Below are positions 14,701 through 27,773 of a DNA stretch of 64,000 bases, in pieces. The notes beneath the pieces are model-generated. The model searched no databases and was not told where the DNA came from. It worked only from the letters and a program-made list of their open reading frames with translations. This DNA is from Eumeta japonica (Eukaryota > Arthropoda > Insecta > Lepidoptera > Psychidae). Position 1 is the first letter of the stretch, and each line of letters begins with the position of its first letter. The stretch spans positions 434,001 through 498,000 of the forward strand of contig BGZK01000144.1 in NCBI GenBank assembly GCA_005406025.1, given 5' to 3'. A program made the translations under genes and the position numbers.

Positions 14701-17700
14701 CTGTTTTCACTTGTAACATTATTGAAGATTATCAACTTCCTGCGCTTGGGGAGTAGGTTCGATTCCCACACAAGACAAAACATTTAATTGATTAAAAATT
14801 AATGTTTTTTATTATTCTGGGTGTTTTCATGTATTATGTGTATATATTTACAAAAAAAAAAAAATGTATTGTATCAACTATCTGATACAATACAAATACC
14901 CACAATACAAATCTCGTTACTCAATTTAGGATCAGATGATGTTGTACAAGTGTCGAAAGATATTATTATTAATACTGCTTTTTCTTTTAGGTTGTTCGCA
15001 ATTGCATTTCAAAATAATTATAATTGATATCAACTTTAGTTCTTCCAAAAATATTCATATGAATGAAAATTTAAAATATTTAGATTTAGAAAAAAATAAT
15101 AATTATCTTTCCTTTGCCATCAATTTAATCATTTCCTCAAAAGATAATGCCAAAAAGGGGGCAAATTTAAATTTATTTAAGGATTTTTCACTAGCAGAGG
15201 TATATTTTTTTAAAGTAAATTTAATAAATAATTAATTAAAAACAGCCCATAACTTACTCTCAAAAAGCAACTCATTGCGTTATCGGCCTCTTAGATAGGG
15301 ATAGGATATTTGATGGAGGGGAAAGTGGGTATGTTTGTTTGTAATAACAAAAAAGAACTCACAATATAACCCTATTTCTAGCAAATGTAACAGAAGATTT
15401 CTCAAAACGTTAAAAAACCTTTTGTAATTACAATACAACGGAATGGAACCAAAAAAAGTTCTGCTTCCAATAACATGCTTACATATTTTCAAGCACACAG
15501 ATACTTTTGCTGTGTCTACATGCTAAAAACTATGGCAGGTAAACATTGTTTCGTTGTGCTTTCGGCCGTTAGTGGCGCAAGCGCAGTCTACGCGCACCAC
15601 ATGCGGTGAATCGTGTAAATTGTCGCGTTTGTGAAACCACTATTAGATGGCGTAATAAAATAAAAAATAATATCTAAGTATGATTTATTATGTGTTATCA
15701 TTTATTTATCATTTAGGGACATGTATGTATGGGATTATGAGCAAGGTATGCCCAGCTAGTAGACCCCAGAGGGGGTCTACTACTGCGGATACCTATTCAC
15801 TTATTTTAATTTATTCGATTTCATATTGGTTCGGTTCATTGAGTTTGATGTCTTATTAATTAATGATTGTTTTACATTGACATATAAAGAAGAGAAGATG
15901 CATAGTTCCACACTCAAAAACGGTAGAGGTAAATCAGTGCTAAAACAGACTGTTCAACACTCATTGCTTTTAGTTTCCTCAGCCTTTCCATTATGATGAA
16001 ATGAAATATTCTGTCAAAAATGTCTAAATAACACCTTTAAAACTTAATGATATCTCTTATTTTCGATAAGCAAAATTTAGTTTACTTAGGATAAATGCTC
16101 ATAATGTGTATTATAACAAGGATTTGATAATATAGTATTTCATTTTTTTCTCATTTAAAGTACCATCAAAATCTGAGGTATAAACGGACTACAAAAATGT
16201 ACCTAAACTACCCTAGTCTCATACCTTTTCACTCAGTTTTTAAAATAATAATCATTGTTATTTATAAAATTTTCATTTTTTATGCAATCTTAAAATTACA
16301 TCTAAAAGACAATTGTGCAACAAATTAAATCTGTTTCAAGGAAATTTATGTGACATATATTTCAGTTTGTTTTTAAACACATTACGTACAGTATATATTA
16401 CTATTCAACAAAAACTATTTTAATGTTTAATAAATCGTCTCCTGTTTTATCATACAAATAATTAGAAGCATTTATATCACTATGCTTTACACAACTTACA
16501 AAATGTCAAGTCCTTTAATGTATATTTCATTCGAAACAATAAAATTAAAATTTTATGTTAACTATAATAATTAGTAACAAACATAATTAGCAACAAACAT
16601 GAACCAATCTGTATGTGAACTTTATATTAATATTGTTCCAGATCGCTCTCAACAACAAACATCTTTGCATGTTCCGATCGACCAACTGTAATATTTTCTT
16701 CAAACCACAAACTAGTTTTTTCAAATGTGAACCTCAAAGAAGTGTCTCATATGTGCTCATTGAATGCGCAAGCCTACCCTGACAGGTGTACTAAAAGTTT
16801 ATATAAGCGATTGAAGTTGTGAAAATTTTCTTATTTACAAAATAAAGTTTCTATTTAACTCATTTTGATAGTATTTTAAATTATATTTCAGCTTAGCTCT
16901 AGCCACAGATAGTACAGTTACCATAGGCACCATAGATGAGATACAAAAATTGCACATCAGGACCGTATCACTCGGAGAAACACCCAGGAGAATAGCTTAT
17001 CAGGAGACCACACAGGTACACATATATTGCTAAAATACAGTCATTGTTACAGGATCTAAGAAACTATAATTTAATCCTTATCACAAACAGACATTTGGGG
17101 TGTTAACAATGCGGGTGGACAAGTTGGAAGCATGCGAGAATACAGGCGCCGGTGGTGCGGCTGGTGGTGTAGCACTGGTGCCCGCACGCCCCTCTGCTAG
17201 CACGGCATGCGCCTCCAGCTCGGGACAGGCGCCACCCGGCCCCGCCGCGAAGCCCGCCGCCGCGCCGGCCGCGCCCGCCTACGAGCAAGAAATGCACAAT
17301 CTGCTTATCATAGATCACCATACTTTTGAAGGTGATCTTTGGCATTTATTTATTGGTAATCAAATAAGACTGTCGGATAACCAAACTCGTTACATATCCG
17401 GGGCTTTTTAGAACGAGTTTACTTGTTCACGCCTGAATAGTAATCAATTGAAAATACTCCTAACACCCAAATAGACATGGTTATAATTTTGTGCATTATT
17501 TTTTAACATTGATTTTATTCACAAAAAGATCCAAAAATTCCTATTAATAAGAAGCAAAATATTACCTTTTAAAAACAATTTCAAAAGTGAAAACAAATTA
17601 ACAAAGAAACATTTTATAACAACTTTTACAAGTACATATTTATGTATTATTTTATCACAACTTCAGTCTTCAAATAAAACAAATCATTTTCTGACTAGCA

Positions 17701-20700
17701 CCACCAGCTTTGAGGAATTATAAGAACACTGTTTTTTTATTCATACATTGAAAAATCATATTATTCCGTAAATATTTTTTTTTTATTTTTTAGAAATCTA
17801 CTTTAAATAATAATCTCACTGCCTAACCATAACCATAAATGTGTGTGATATGCATGTAGTACTGCACGCGCACCAGCTGCCGGCCAGCGAGTTCGCGATG
17901 TCTCTGGTGTCGTGCCGGCTGGGTGACGAGCCGCACCACTACTACGCCGTCGGCACCGCGCTGCTCAACCCTGAGGAGGCGGAGCCTAAGCAGGTACATG
18001 TTTACGCACTATAAAAATGTTCTGTATTTCATTATAAAATTGTTCTATACTTCACACTATAACAATAATGTGATAGGTTAGATTATCTTCTATTTCTTAA
18101 TAAAATATAATAATAGGTTAAATACAGTAACAAAATAGAAAAAGGCACATCACTATTTGATAGTATCCTCTCTGTGGAATCTCCAGCAACTTGAAACCTT
18201 TTAAAATTGGGATTGACAAGTACCTTGTGATTGGTGATTTTGTTGAGTATGTGAAAAAAACAAAAAAAAAGTTTCTATTTAATAATAGACTGAAGTGAAT
18301 ATATTGATTTTTTATCTCCACTTATAAAGCTTTACAAAAAAAGAATTATTTAATTTCTATAACATAGCCTTTTGAGTATTCCAAAAAAGATGAAATTGTC
18401 TGTATCTAATTCCTATTTGAACTTAGTTAAATATTTAAAATAATTGCACACATTTACTTGTCTTTGCTTACCATTATTCATTAGTAGGTAATAATCTAAT
18501 CTAAAGTAAATTTTGTTAAACAACAGTTTTGCTCACGACTCCACCCATGTGGACATTAAATAAATTCCTTTCTGTTATAAAGACCAATAATGCTGTTAAT
18601 CGTCATACCCTTCCTCGTCCCACTATTTATTTTAGTCTTAATTCTGTTCGAGAGTTTGATTTGTTTTGATCTGGATTCTTGATCTTATTCCATTTATGAT
18701 GCTGATCCCAGCCTTACTATGGATTCGATTCTGATTGAATTATCCTGGAGAAACAAATTGAAAACCTGTGTACTTGCTATATTTTTTTTTTGAAAACTTT
18801 TTAAAAGTATAACAAACAAAATAACAAAGATCATTTGGATTGTGGGTTATTTGGATTCTTATGAATATCATAAGATATTCTTATGAATATCTTATGAATA
18901 TAATAGAAAAAAGATTTTTGGTTTTTCTTAAATGTTCCAATTCTCCAGACAATATTTCCAGTTTTTCCCTCTTGAAAACTTTATTCAAAATATTATGAAC
19001 ATTTAAAAAATCAGTTAACCATTCTCAAGTGTTGCGCTTACCAATATATAGCAAATAAAATTTATTTACGTAACTGGAACGTGACAACCCTATTTCATAT
19101 TTGTGCTCCCAGTATGTTTGAATATAGCTTAATTAATAACTGCCTTGTTGACGCCGCTCCTTACTTGTACAGGGCCTGTAATTAATTAATAGAGATATTA
19201 ATAATCGGACTAAAAGCCGATTTTGTCCTATTGTCTATATATATGACCCCCTTCCCCGCTTCATCACTATATATTAAATTTGCGCGGGAAAGGAGCCCTC
19301 ACTTCTAGTGCATGCGACGCCGACCATACATCCCTATATTTAATAATAAGACAAATAGAATATTTTTATTAAGCAAATACAATGACTGGCCGTTCTATAT
19401 ACGAGTAAATTATATAATAAATTAATTACAGGTCATTATAAACGAATATCTATTACGGCCGTTCCAAACAGAAAGTTTACCTCATTTAGGATTTTTGTAA
19501 AAAAAAGAGCCACAATCTTTCTTATTTTTTTATATCCTTTCCTTTAAATTAAGGAATGAATTCAGAGTGGTATTTTCTATGATTCAAATAGCATATTCAT
19601 TTCTAGGGTCGTATTCTACTGTTCCAATGGTCAGAAGGCAAGTTAGTGCAAGTGGCGGAGAAAGAGATCAAAGGTGGCTGTTATACTCTCGTTGAGTTCA
19701 ACGGGAAACTTCTTGCTTCCATTAATAGTACGGTTAGTGAATAAAACATTATTGTACTACATCACATTTAATACCAAATAGATAATAAAAAAGCTGCCAA
19801 ACCTAAGTCTTTTTAAGTTTCCTGTGGTATTGCTAACTCGGGTTTTTGTGGTTTGCAATTTTAGTCCTCTGGAACAGAACACAAAAATCGTGATTGTATT
19901 AACATAAAATGTTTCGTCCACAACTGTGTATGAAAATAATGTAATAAATTTTTACATTTTCACAACAGACTATCATTCCTAATCAAATATAAGTGTTTAG
20001 TATTTTAAGTAAGTAGTCATATTATTTACATTAATTCTTTAAATATTTTAGGTTAGGTTATTCGAATGGACATCTGAAAGAGAGTTGAGGTTGGAGTGCA
20101 GTCACTTCAACAACATCGTAGCGCTGTACCTTAAAGTCAAAGGTGACTTCATCCTGGTCGGCGATATAATGCGCTCTATGTCGTTATTACAATACAAACA
20201 GGTATTATTTTATTTCTTATAATTTTTTTATTCAAATGTATTGATAGTTATCTAAAATAGTGAACTTTGTCCTGCGGGACCTGTGTACATTTGATACAGG
20301 ATTGTTAAAGTGAGAATGGATTTTTATTGTTTTATTCAATTTGTTTAATAACACTTTACTCCATATACACGAAATGTACACATGAAAATCCACATGTACA
20401 TTTCAATCGAAAGTCACAGTTTCTTACTAATTAAACTATTTACAAGAATTGAACAACTAAAACAGAAAAACTGCTTTTATTTACCTACAGTATTTTATGT
20501 GTTACTAAAGTTTCTTACAATGAATGTTTGTCACAGATGGAGGGTAGTTTTGAAGAGATAGCTCGTGACTACAGTCCTAACTGGATGACTGCGGTCGAGA
20601 TATTAGACGATGATACTTTCCTGGGGGCAGAGAACAGTTTTAATCTGTTTGTTTGTCAAAAAGACAGGTATTACTCTCAGATTTCATATAAAATATTTAG

Positions 20701-23700
20701 AGTCAGAAGATTTAAAAGAAATATACAGAAGTTTAATTTCATAAAACTGTTTATTATAACTTGTATCGCTGTATTTTTCATTAGAAAGTTTATCAATATA
20801 AGTAAATGAAAGGCATAAGATATAATACAGATATGTAATTTATGTTCAGTAAGACATGAGATTCAGGGCATATGGTTGTTTTTTATGTGACCTCCGACAT
20901 ATAATAGGTTTCAACTTAGATCTAAACTACCTAACTATTTTGTCAATTGAGACATATGGTATACATTGTACACATAATTACAATGTAATTAATGGGCGTT
21001 ACCCGACAACATGTGCCGAGAAAAGATATATAATCAAACTTAATGATATTTACAATCAAATATTGACAAATTTGATACAGCCTCTTTGCATGGTGAGCTG
21101 ATAAAGAGATTAAGGTACCTGATTTTGAACATTGAATTGGGTTCACTTCCCACCTATATTTGCTCTTGGACTCTCATCTGTGATGAAACCTCAGCAGTAA
21201 ACAGTGTAGGCAGATGTGTCTTAGCAAAAATGTTGCAGGCTAAAGCTGCCTCAGGAATAGAACGCTGTGCACTTGCTAATCGGCGTCTGTGCGTCCAGAC
21301 ATCAGACATCCATTCTTGCGGGGGGAGGTGAAAAAAAAATCCTAGAACCACCATAGACATGTGCCACCGATTATAACCGGGATAACAGATTTCACAAAAT
21401 CACTTCTCTGATCATCATATCTTACCCGTTGCTTAGGAGGATCCCACAATAAACAAACAGGAAAAGATTGACTGGTTATAATACTTCTTTAATAGAAATT
21501 TGATTTTCACAATGCCTGTCCTGATGCTTTTCCAGTCAGAAAAAGAATATCCACAAATTTTTGTATTTCAAAAAATGATGTTTGATATTACCCAAGGACA
21601 GGTAACAGATCAATCTAATGAAAAATTGAACGACATTACAATTAGATATTCAAAACAGATGCTTTTAAATTTGTTTTTTTCTTTATGATCCATCTACTGA
21701 ATCGAGTTATAAATGCATAAAAATATGTTACATTTAATTGAAATGAATTATGGATCCATCAGAATATTCAGAAGCTTTTGTCTAATTATCATATTATGAG
21801 GGAAATTCAACTTTATTCCAATTTGCTAGTAAACACCGATACACATACAGGTATTTGTAGGATCTATGCGGCCATAATTATTTTAATGCTTAATTGATAA
21901 TAAACGACGTAAATAAATAAAAAACCTTTTTTTTTACATTAAAAACATTTATTCACCATACATAAAAAAAATTATTAAAAATGTTTAATAGGTACAAAGA
22001 AAAATTACATTATAAAACTAAGTATTTTGACTTTGTCGCTCTCTGACGAATTTTCTAATGTATTGGATTCTGCAGATACAAACATGGCCAAAGTTTCAGG
22101 CAAAAGTGCTTTCCTTTTTTTTTTATAGTTCGCAAACTTTCGCAAAAGTTCGCATTCTATTCAGCAGAGAATCTGAACTAAGTACAAAGCGGTTAAAAAT
22201 ATCTTAATTATAACTTTCCCTGGAAAATTTCTTTGCAAAACCTTGGCGGTATTAGAACATCTAAAATGTTTATTGCGAGCCTCAGCTGCTTCCTCAAAAA
22301 TCTGTCCAAAATCCATCTCTTTCAATTTGTAAGAAAAACTCGATAACATAAAAACCACTTTAGAAGTCTAATGTTTAGAATAGCTCCCGTCCATAACAGA
22401 TATGTACACTTGGTGAAACAGTCAAATTCTGACTAACCCCATGGGTGGGGGGTGCGCAGTAGCAGGCAGATAAAGCATGGGTATTGTTTCAAAGTTCGTT
22501 ATCTATTCGTGGAACTTGATTTTTACTTTGTTATTGGGACTTTTGGTCGCGTAGATTGTGTAAATATCTGTATGTGCGATGTTAATTTTGAGGTATTACA
22601 AACAGGTAACAGGTACAGGTGAGGTGTATATATAAATGTTAAATAAATGTGTAACAGTTTAATTTTCACAATCTTCATATGCGTATACCAGTGCAGCGAC
22701 CACGGATGAGGAGCGACAGCAGATGACATACGCGGGCCAGTTCCACCTGGGCGACATGGTGAACGTGATGCGCCGCGGCTCGCTGGTGACACAGCACGCG
22801 CCGCACGACACCGCCGCACCTACGCACAACCCGGTGCTGGTGGCCAGCGTCTCCGGCGCCGTCTGTGAGTGCATCATCTAGTCAAAGATGTTTATTCCAC
22901 ATACATTTTGCTTTCCTTGCAATGTCAATTATGACAAATAGATGTTCAGTTTAGACGTTTAGAGAAAAAAACTAATAAAACGGAGTAGTTACATTAAATG
23001 ATTGTGGTATGAGATGTATATATCAATGATTTTCATGGTAAATTTTCTTAAACAATCTAGTAACCGGTCATAATATTTGTATCATTTTTTTTTTATTGAA
23101 AATTTTAGATTATTGAAAAGCGTGGATAAGAATAAAGAATAAAATTGAACATACAATGTATATTTTTATTTTTTTTTAGATTAGACCTTGATAAATTTTT
23201 TAAAAAAAATTTCAATATTTGCTATTTAAATGTAAGTCTATGAAGAATCTGTTTGTCTTCACGCTCAACATAATCTTAAGCTCTCATTGCTTCATTTAAA
23301 TGGGTTTGACAATGAAATATGCCAATTTTGAAATGCATCTCGTGCGCCCTCCTGGCTCTATCAGTGTGTGCTGACCAAACATGTCAGTAGTTCTTCTTCC
23401 GGCATCGCTTATGTGTTTAACAGTTTTGCGATGTTGGTCTGATATTCCAAATTAAAATTAACAAAATATATTTGATATGTAATAATAAAATGTTTTCAGT
23501 TTGTTTGTATTAAACTATCATTAATTAGGTAGAAAAATATGTATTACAATGAGAGTCGAAGTGAGAGCTCCTGAAAGAAGATCTAAAATGCATTGTTATG
23601 TCCACCACAGATGGAGCTGTGGATGGAAACCAATTTTTTACATAAATATGTATATAATTTGATTTTTTATATGTTGAATTTAAAATTTGTTGTATTTAAA

Positions 23701-25240
23701 ATTCAATTGTAATTGAATACATGACAAACAGGCCTGGTAGTTCAACTGTCGCAAGAACTTTTCGACTTCTTGCATCAGTTAGAAGAGAGGCTGACTCACA
23801 CGATAAAAAGTGTGGGTAAGATAGCGCACGAATTTTGGCGATCCTTCAACACAGACGTCAAAACTGAGCCCACCGAAGGCTTCATAGATGGCGACTTGAT
23901 AGAGAGCTTCCTGGATCTCAGCAGGGACATGCAGCAAGAGACCGTGCAGGGGTTACAGGTAAATTCTCGTAGCAATAGCTAAGATTATATGTACTATCAT
24001 ATATGCCAAATTTAATAAAAAATAAATCAAAATGTACTAATATTATTATGTGTTATCCACTAATATTATTATGTGTTACCTCCATGTGCAACCTTAAACG
24101 AGCCATATTATTACGTTGCGTCTAGCAATATTGTGTAATCTCTTTTTCCTTTTTTTGTCTAAAATTTTGTGTTATTTAAATGTCTAATAGTATATGAAAA
24201 TTGAATCGGAAGATTCTATTTCATTCAAATTCAAAAATTACTATTTCATAGATTATATGTAACTCTTGTAATACATTATTGTAATATGAATTTAACACTT
24301 TTTTGGAAAGCAGTTTTCCCTCAAGAATGAGCAAAAAATGTAAGGGTAGCTTTTTTCAATATTGTATATAATTACAATCAAAACGAAAAGTATTATAGAA
24401 AGAAAGAAGCCAATAAATCAAACTGGTTAAATATTTGTTCTCAAAATAATCAAAAACTTTATAATGTAAGTAATTGTTTATTAACAATCATAAATAAATT
24501 GGTTTAAAGGTAACTTTTAAATATTTACAGGGACCTTGTTAAATGTTATTGTTTCTTTATTTAATAAAAAATGAAAATCGAAGCAAATATAACAACTTGT
24601 CAGATCCATTACAAGAACCTAAAGTGAAGAACGGTATTACTATTTTAAGTACACACATGAAATTGTAGAGTCAGCTGGTTACAAGCTATACATTATTGTC
24701 TCAAATTTTTACCAACCACGAATTATACTGCCAAGATATGTCATATCAGGTTTGTATCACTCCACTGCTGGGGCATACGCTCCACATTTTTGAAGTGAAA
24801 ACTTCTATAGGCACGTCAGGCGATTTTTAGATGGGAAAAATTTTATAGTACAATCAATCTGTAAAGTCTAAAATCACTGATGTTTCATAACTTCAAGTTG
24901 TCGGCAGTTCACGACGACTGCTTATTAGATTTTTTTTTCAGAATCAGAAACTTGGATTTTTAGCATGCCAAGAAATATGTTTTTCAATTTGGCTTGAGTT
25001 AAAAATTCATCGAATAATTCGCCTGCGATCAGTATTGAACTCGTTCCTCGTGAAAAAACTTTTCCATAGTCGGCCACCACCGCTCAACACATGATTAATT
25101 TTAACGGTACCTCTAATACGATTTTAACGAGACGCCTATTGTTGTTGTCGTCACAGATCGACGACGGCACGGGCATGAGTCGGGACGCCACCGTCGACGA
25201 CATCGTGAAGATCGTCGAGGACCTCACGCGAATACACTGA
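7948..25240 (+). CDS. DDB1: DNA damage-binding protein 1 (DDB1), complete, 23 exons
   Basis: DDB1 is the large adaptor of CUL4-RING ubiquitin ligases. It links CUL4 to DCAF substrate receptors and, with DDB2, takes part in nucleotide-excision repair. The spliced frame is 3453 nt (1150 codons plus stop), against 1140 residues in human. It is colinear with the family from [15 protein letters not shown] to the end [11 protein letters not shown]. Diagnostic blocks include [81 protein letters not shown]-like [31 protein letters not shown] and [15 protein letters not shown]. These map in order onto beta-propellers A (about 1-355), B (about 356-715) and C (about 716-1050) and the helical C-terminal domain. 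Every intron has GT-AG ends and every junction keeps frame, so the gene looks intact. The start is the first ATG in the conserved MxYxYVVTAQ context. Confidence 0.98.
9190..9475 (-). repeat. tRNA-derived SINE relic in DDB1 intron 3, antisense
   Basis: The stretch around 9405-9450 (gaacccagtatcttctggtt and following) is the reverse complement, with mismatches, of the tRNA-like head of the SINE at 43610-43860. That gives its orientation and family. Neighbouring text at 9240-9300 (gaccataagccctccac, cctaatgcgagttgg) fits the body of lepidopteran SINEs as I remember them. Ends and target duplications were not resolved. Confidence 0.5.
11652..11707. repeat. (TA)n microsatellite in DDB1 intron 8
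   Basis: About 28 uninterrupted TA dinucleotides, 23 bases after the donor of exon 8. It falls wholly inside the intron. Confidence 0.98.
11850..12010. repeat. Dispersed repeat fragment in DDB1 intron 8
   Basis: The text gcctctttcttgcgagggta through cttgcttcaccaacattcat resembles an interspersed lepidopteran repeat I recall, with a 'tctcttgcttc..cagcatccatcat' core. No second copy is visible in this window, so the call rests on memory. Confidence 0.35.
14740..14800 (+). repeat. SINE fragment with RNA polymerase III B box
   Basis: A perfect B-box match (ggttcgattcc, 14756-14766) follows a 'tgcgcttggggagta' context, as in the 3' half of a tRNA-derived SINE head. There is no matching A box at the right distance upstream, so it is a truncated copy inside DDB1 intron 13. 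Confidence 0.45.
15290..15410 (+). repeat. Dispersed repeat shared with 56735-56890
   Basis: The block tagggataggatatttgatg at about 15295 recurs with few changes at about 56737. Both copies are followed at similar order, though different spacing, by 'agaactc' and 'aaatgtaacag' strings. They are diverged copies of one interspersed family, this one inside DDB1 intron 13. Confidence 0.5.
15758..15781. repeat. Perfect hairpin in DDB1 intron 13
   Basis: Arms agtagacccc and ggggtctact form a perfect 10-bp stem around the loop agag. It is probably part of a transposon end. No protein or RNA gene can be assigned. Confidence 0.6.
21091..21360 (+). repeat. Probable degraded SINE in DDB1 intron 20
   Basis: The order 'gagctgataaagagattaag' then 'gggttcacttccc' about 35 bases on resembles the A-box and B-box spacing of the tRNA-derived SINE at 43610. 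The following 200 bases are more GC-rich than the surrounding intron. Similarity is weak and the ends are undefined. Confidence 0.35.
22020..22360 (-). pseudogene. Coding-like remnant in DDB1 intron 20
   Basis: On the minus strand, a 65-codon open frame (22161-22358) contains [18 protein letters not shown], a composition more protein-like than its AT-rich surroundings. A second frame just downstream reads [19 protein letters not shown]. Together they look like a frameshifted transposon protein, but I recognise no domain. The whole segment is spliced out of DDB1. Chance cannot be excluded. Confidence 0.25.
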
Positions 25241-25460
25241 GTGGGCGTGGCGCGCCGGACTGCGAGCGCCAAGCGTGTCTAGACCGTATCCGTGTTATTA
25301 TGTTTGTGAATTTTAATATTGAATAAGTAATTCGTCTACGCCTCGATTTTGTTTTTGACCTGTATCATGTCATCGTCGAAAATATTCTGTACGTCTTCTT
25401 GAGCAGTGCTAAGCGTTCTTTTAAAAGTTAACTGTTCCTTGTAAACGTAATTTTTCTTTG

Positions 25461-25512
25461 AATAAAAGACGAAAATTATACGAGAGAAAATTATTAACGT
25501 ATCTGCAATAAA
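25461..25512 (+). promoter_or_regulatory. DDB1: Polyadenylation signals of DDB1
   Basis: AATAAA hexamers at 25461-25466 and 25507-25512 lie about 220-270 bases after the DDB1 stop codon, giving a short 3' UTR. Which one is used cannot be told from sequence. Confidence 0.6.
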
Positions 25513-25680
25513 TATATTTACTATGTGAATCTCACTTTATTTGTGTACCTTTGAATTTTAACATAATAAATTGTTTATGTATTTGGGTTAAAAAGTAAAA
25601 ACATTCACAGCGGTATTTGTAATGTATTACAGTGTGTACTGACAGGTAACAGTATACACATCCACTATTGTCTTGAGTTA

Positions 25681-25864
25681 CAATACGACGCACGAAACCG
25701 CTATTCTGATCTAAAATGTGTGCGAACGATGTGATGCGCAGGTATAACGCTCACCAATCATTCATTCTTCTCACCTGTATTGGAATACGGCGAAGAAAAG
25801 GCGAATACCATTGCTACCGTTTCGTGATTAACTTCGCAAAGGCAGAGTTTCGTGCGTTGTATTG
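25681..25864. mobile_element. MITE, CAGTACAACGCACG family, copy 1
   Basis: 184-bp element with terminal inverted repeats: left caatacgacgcacgaaac, right end the reverse complement of caatacaacgcacgaaac. It is flanked on both sides by TTA (25678-25680 and 25865-25867), fitting a 3-bp target duplication. It has no coding capacity. The overlapping open frames on both strands are chance products of its GC-richer body. Confidence 0.8.
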
Positions 25865-27618
25865 TTACGAAGGCACAGTTGTGGGATGGATTAGGGCTAC
25901 TCGCCGACCGACCACCGCCGAGAATAGACAATAGAGAATAGTGTGAGCTGTGGGCCGATATTAATACTCTGTCTAAATACGTGACAGTCAACAAGTATAA
26001 AGTACATTGGCGACGAAAAAAATGAGTAGTTTATCTTGTTTTACGCTTTTGAATATCTTCATCTTGGTATTATTTCGTAAAAAAACAGTTTGCTAAATGG
26101 TTCCATCGCTGTTACAGGCTCAATGCTCGTATTTTTCCAAAATTTTCCTCAATAGAAAAGGTTCAACTGTGCTATTACCTTATATTTTATTTTCTTCAGC
26201 AGCAGATTTTTATGCTTATTTTTAACTTAACCTCTATTAACTCGTATTGGCTTTACAAAAAAAGAAACTTTATTGCAATTGCAAGTAATTTAAAAAGGAC
26301 TCGTCTAGATAGTTGTATTATGTACAATATCCTTGGGACGTCATTCAAATTTAAATTTCTGTAAAATGTGCTTAAATAGTCGACATACTTGTTTTTCTAG
26401 CTATTGGCGACTAAAGTGCTTATAACTATTCTGTGTGGGAAACATGGAAAAGTTTATAATGCCTTCCGAACCCTATAATGACCATGGTACATGCTTTTGG
26501 CCAGTTTTTGTTGTTTTATTCTCTTGGATTAACCCCAACAACTGAAACCTAGCTATGTACACTTGTACATATGTGTGTTTACGTAAACTGTACTTATACC
26601 AGATATACCTATAAATAACTTCAGAGACTTATCTTTTACGCCTATCTATTCAAGGTATTGTACCAGAATCGGAATGGACTCTGTATCAAAGATTTTTGTT
26701 AAGTTCCAAGAACACTGTTAAAGTTTTTTCACACTCATTGTTGTGAATAACGCCATTTGTTAGCTTACGCGGCTCTATTACGGTAAGCCTTGATTCAAAA
26801 ACGCCATACATCTTATATTTGTGTTTTATCCCGAAAAATGACATCCGGGTGTATTAAGATTGATAATTGTTTAAAAGTGAAATTATTCCTTTAAAAAGTC
26901 TTCTGATGTTTTCCTATAATCAATATAATATTTACATTGGAATCGACCAATAAAATACCCGCACAGCAGTAAATTGTAAAGTCTACACACCCATATTGCA
27001 TGGAGATACGAAAATGTAATGAGAAAGAGATTCTTAAACGGGGTTTTCAATTATACATTCTTTCAAATCTATCAATAACTAAACTATATTCCATTTAAGC
27101 CCTTATATAGTATTTGGGATTTCCTAGAGAGTGGCGACGGCGAAATTGTTTGATATTAACCCATTTGTCTTCGTCTCGTTTAAATTTTTTATCTATCCGC
27201 TGGTCGCGCGACTTTAGCGCCGCCTAACGTATGAATTTGTCAAATAATAAACGTAAGGAAATATAGGATTTTAATTTAAGATTGACTAGCAATGAATAAG
27301 TCCAAATATATTTTTATTTTTAATGTTAAAAACATATGATTTTCAACTTTGACAAAAAAAAAAAAAATTTCTCTGTATTTAATATTATTAAGTTAATTTA
27401 CTTCTTTGTTGTTTTGTTGCAAATTAAAGGAAAAAAGTATGAGTGTTTCTATTATGTAATAATAAGGAATGATTATTGTTTGATTTCAAATAATTGGTTT
27501 CTATCGTAATAAAATGTGCAATACAATAACGAAAATTCAAAATATAATCCATTCTATTAAAATTTCTACCTCAAACCATAGCCAAGAAAATGTTTTTTTA
27601 GTTTCTGCATATCATGTA

Positions 27619-27773
27619 CAGTAGGTACAACACACGAAACTATGCCACTGTGAAGTTAGTCGCAAAAGTGTCACAATGGCCTGAAATTGACACGAGAGGG
27701 ATCGGAGAGTGTTAAACCTACGCATTACATCATTTCTAGGCATTTAGAGCGGCAAAGTTTCGTGCGTTGTACT
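27619..27773. mobile_element. MITE, CAGTACAACGCACG family, copy 2
   Basis: Terminal repeats gtacaacacacgaaact (left) and agtttcgtgcgttgtac (right) bracket about 150 bp. This is the same family as 25681-25864. The left end carries a small insertion after CAGTA, so the outer boundary and target duplication are unclear. Confidence 0.7.

Larger units (their letters stand above)
7948..25240 (+). other. DDB1: Exon map of DDB1
   Basis: Exons: 7948-8008, 8243-8391, 8498-8763, 10049-10148, 10227-10332, 10417-10499, 10991-11144, 11408-11629, 12548-12710, 13087-13195, 13456-13637, 13837-13988, 14395-14566, 16642-16785, 16892-17015, 17091-17331, 17860-17993, 19607-19732, 20052-20201, 20537-20667, 22692-22864, 23732-23958, 25157-25240. 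Introns range from 75 bp to about 2.1 kb and hold the repeats listed separately. The longest are intron 13 (14567-16641), intron 20 (20668-22691) and intron 17 (17994-19606). Open frames that run through exon ends into introns are artefacts of missing the donors. Confidence 0.93.

Noticed and set aside
14936..15235. A 99-codon frame in DDB1 intron 13 beginning with a leader like [12 protein letters not shown], resembling a bacterial lipoprotein signal.
   Set aside because: The segment is about 80% A+T, so Leu/Ile/Lys/Asn-rich frames arise by chance. No domain, no bacterial neighbours and no codon signature; it lies inside an intron.
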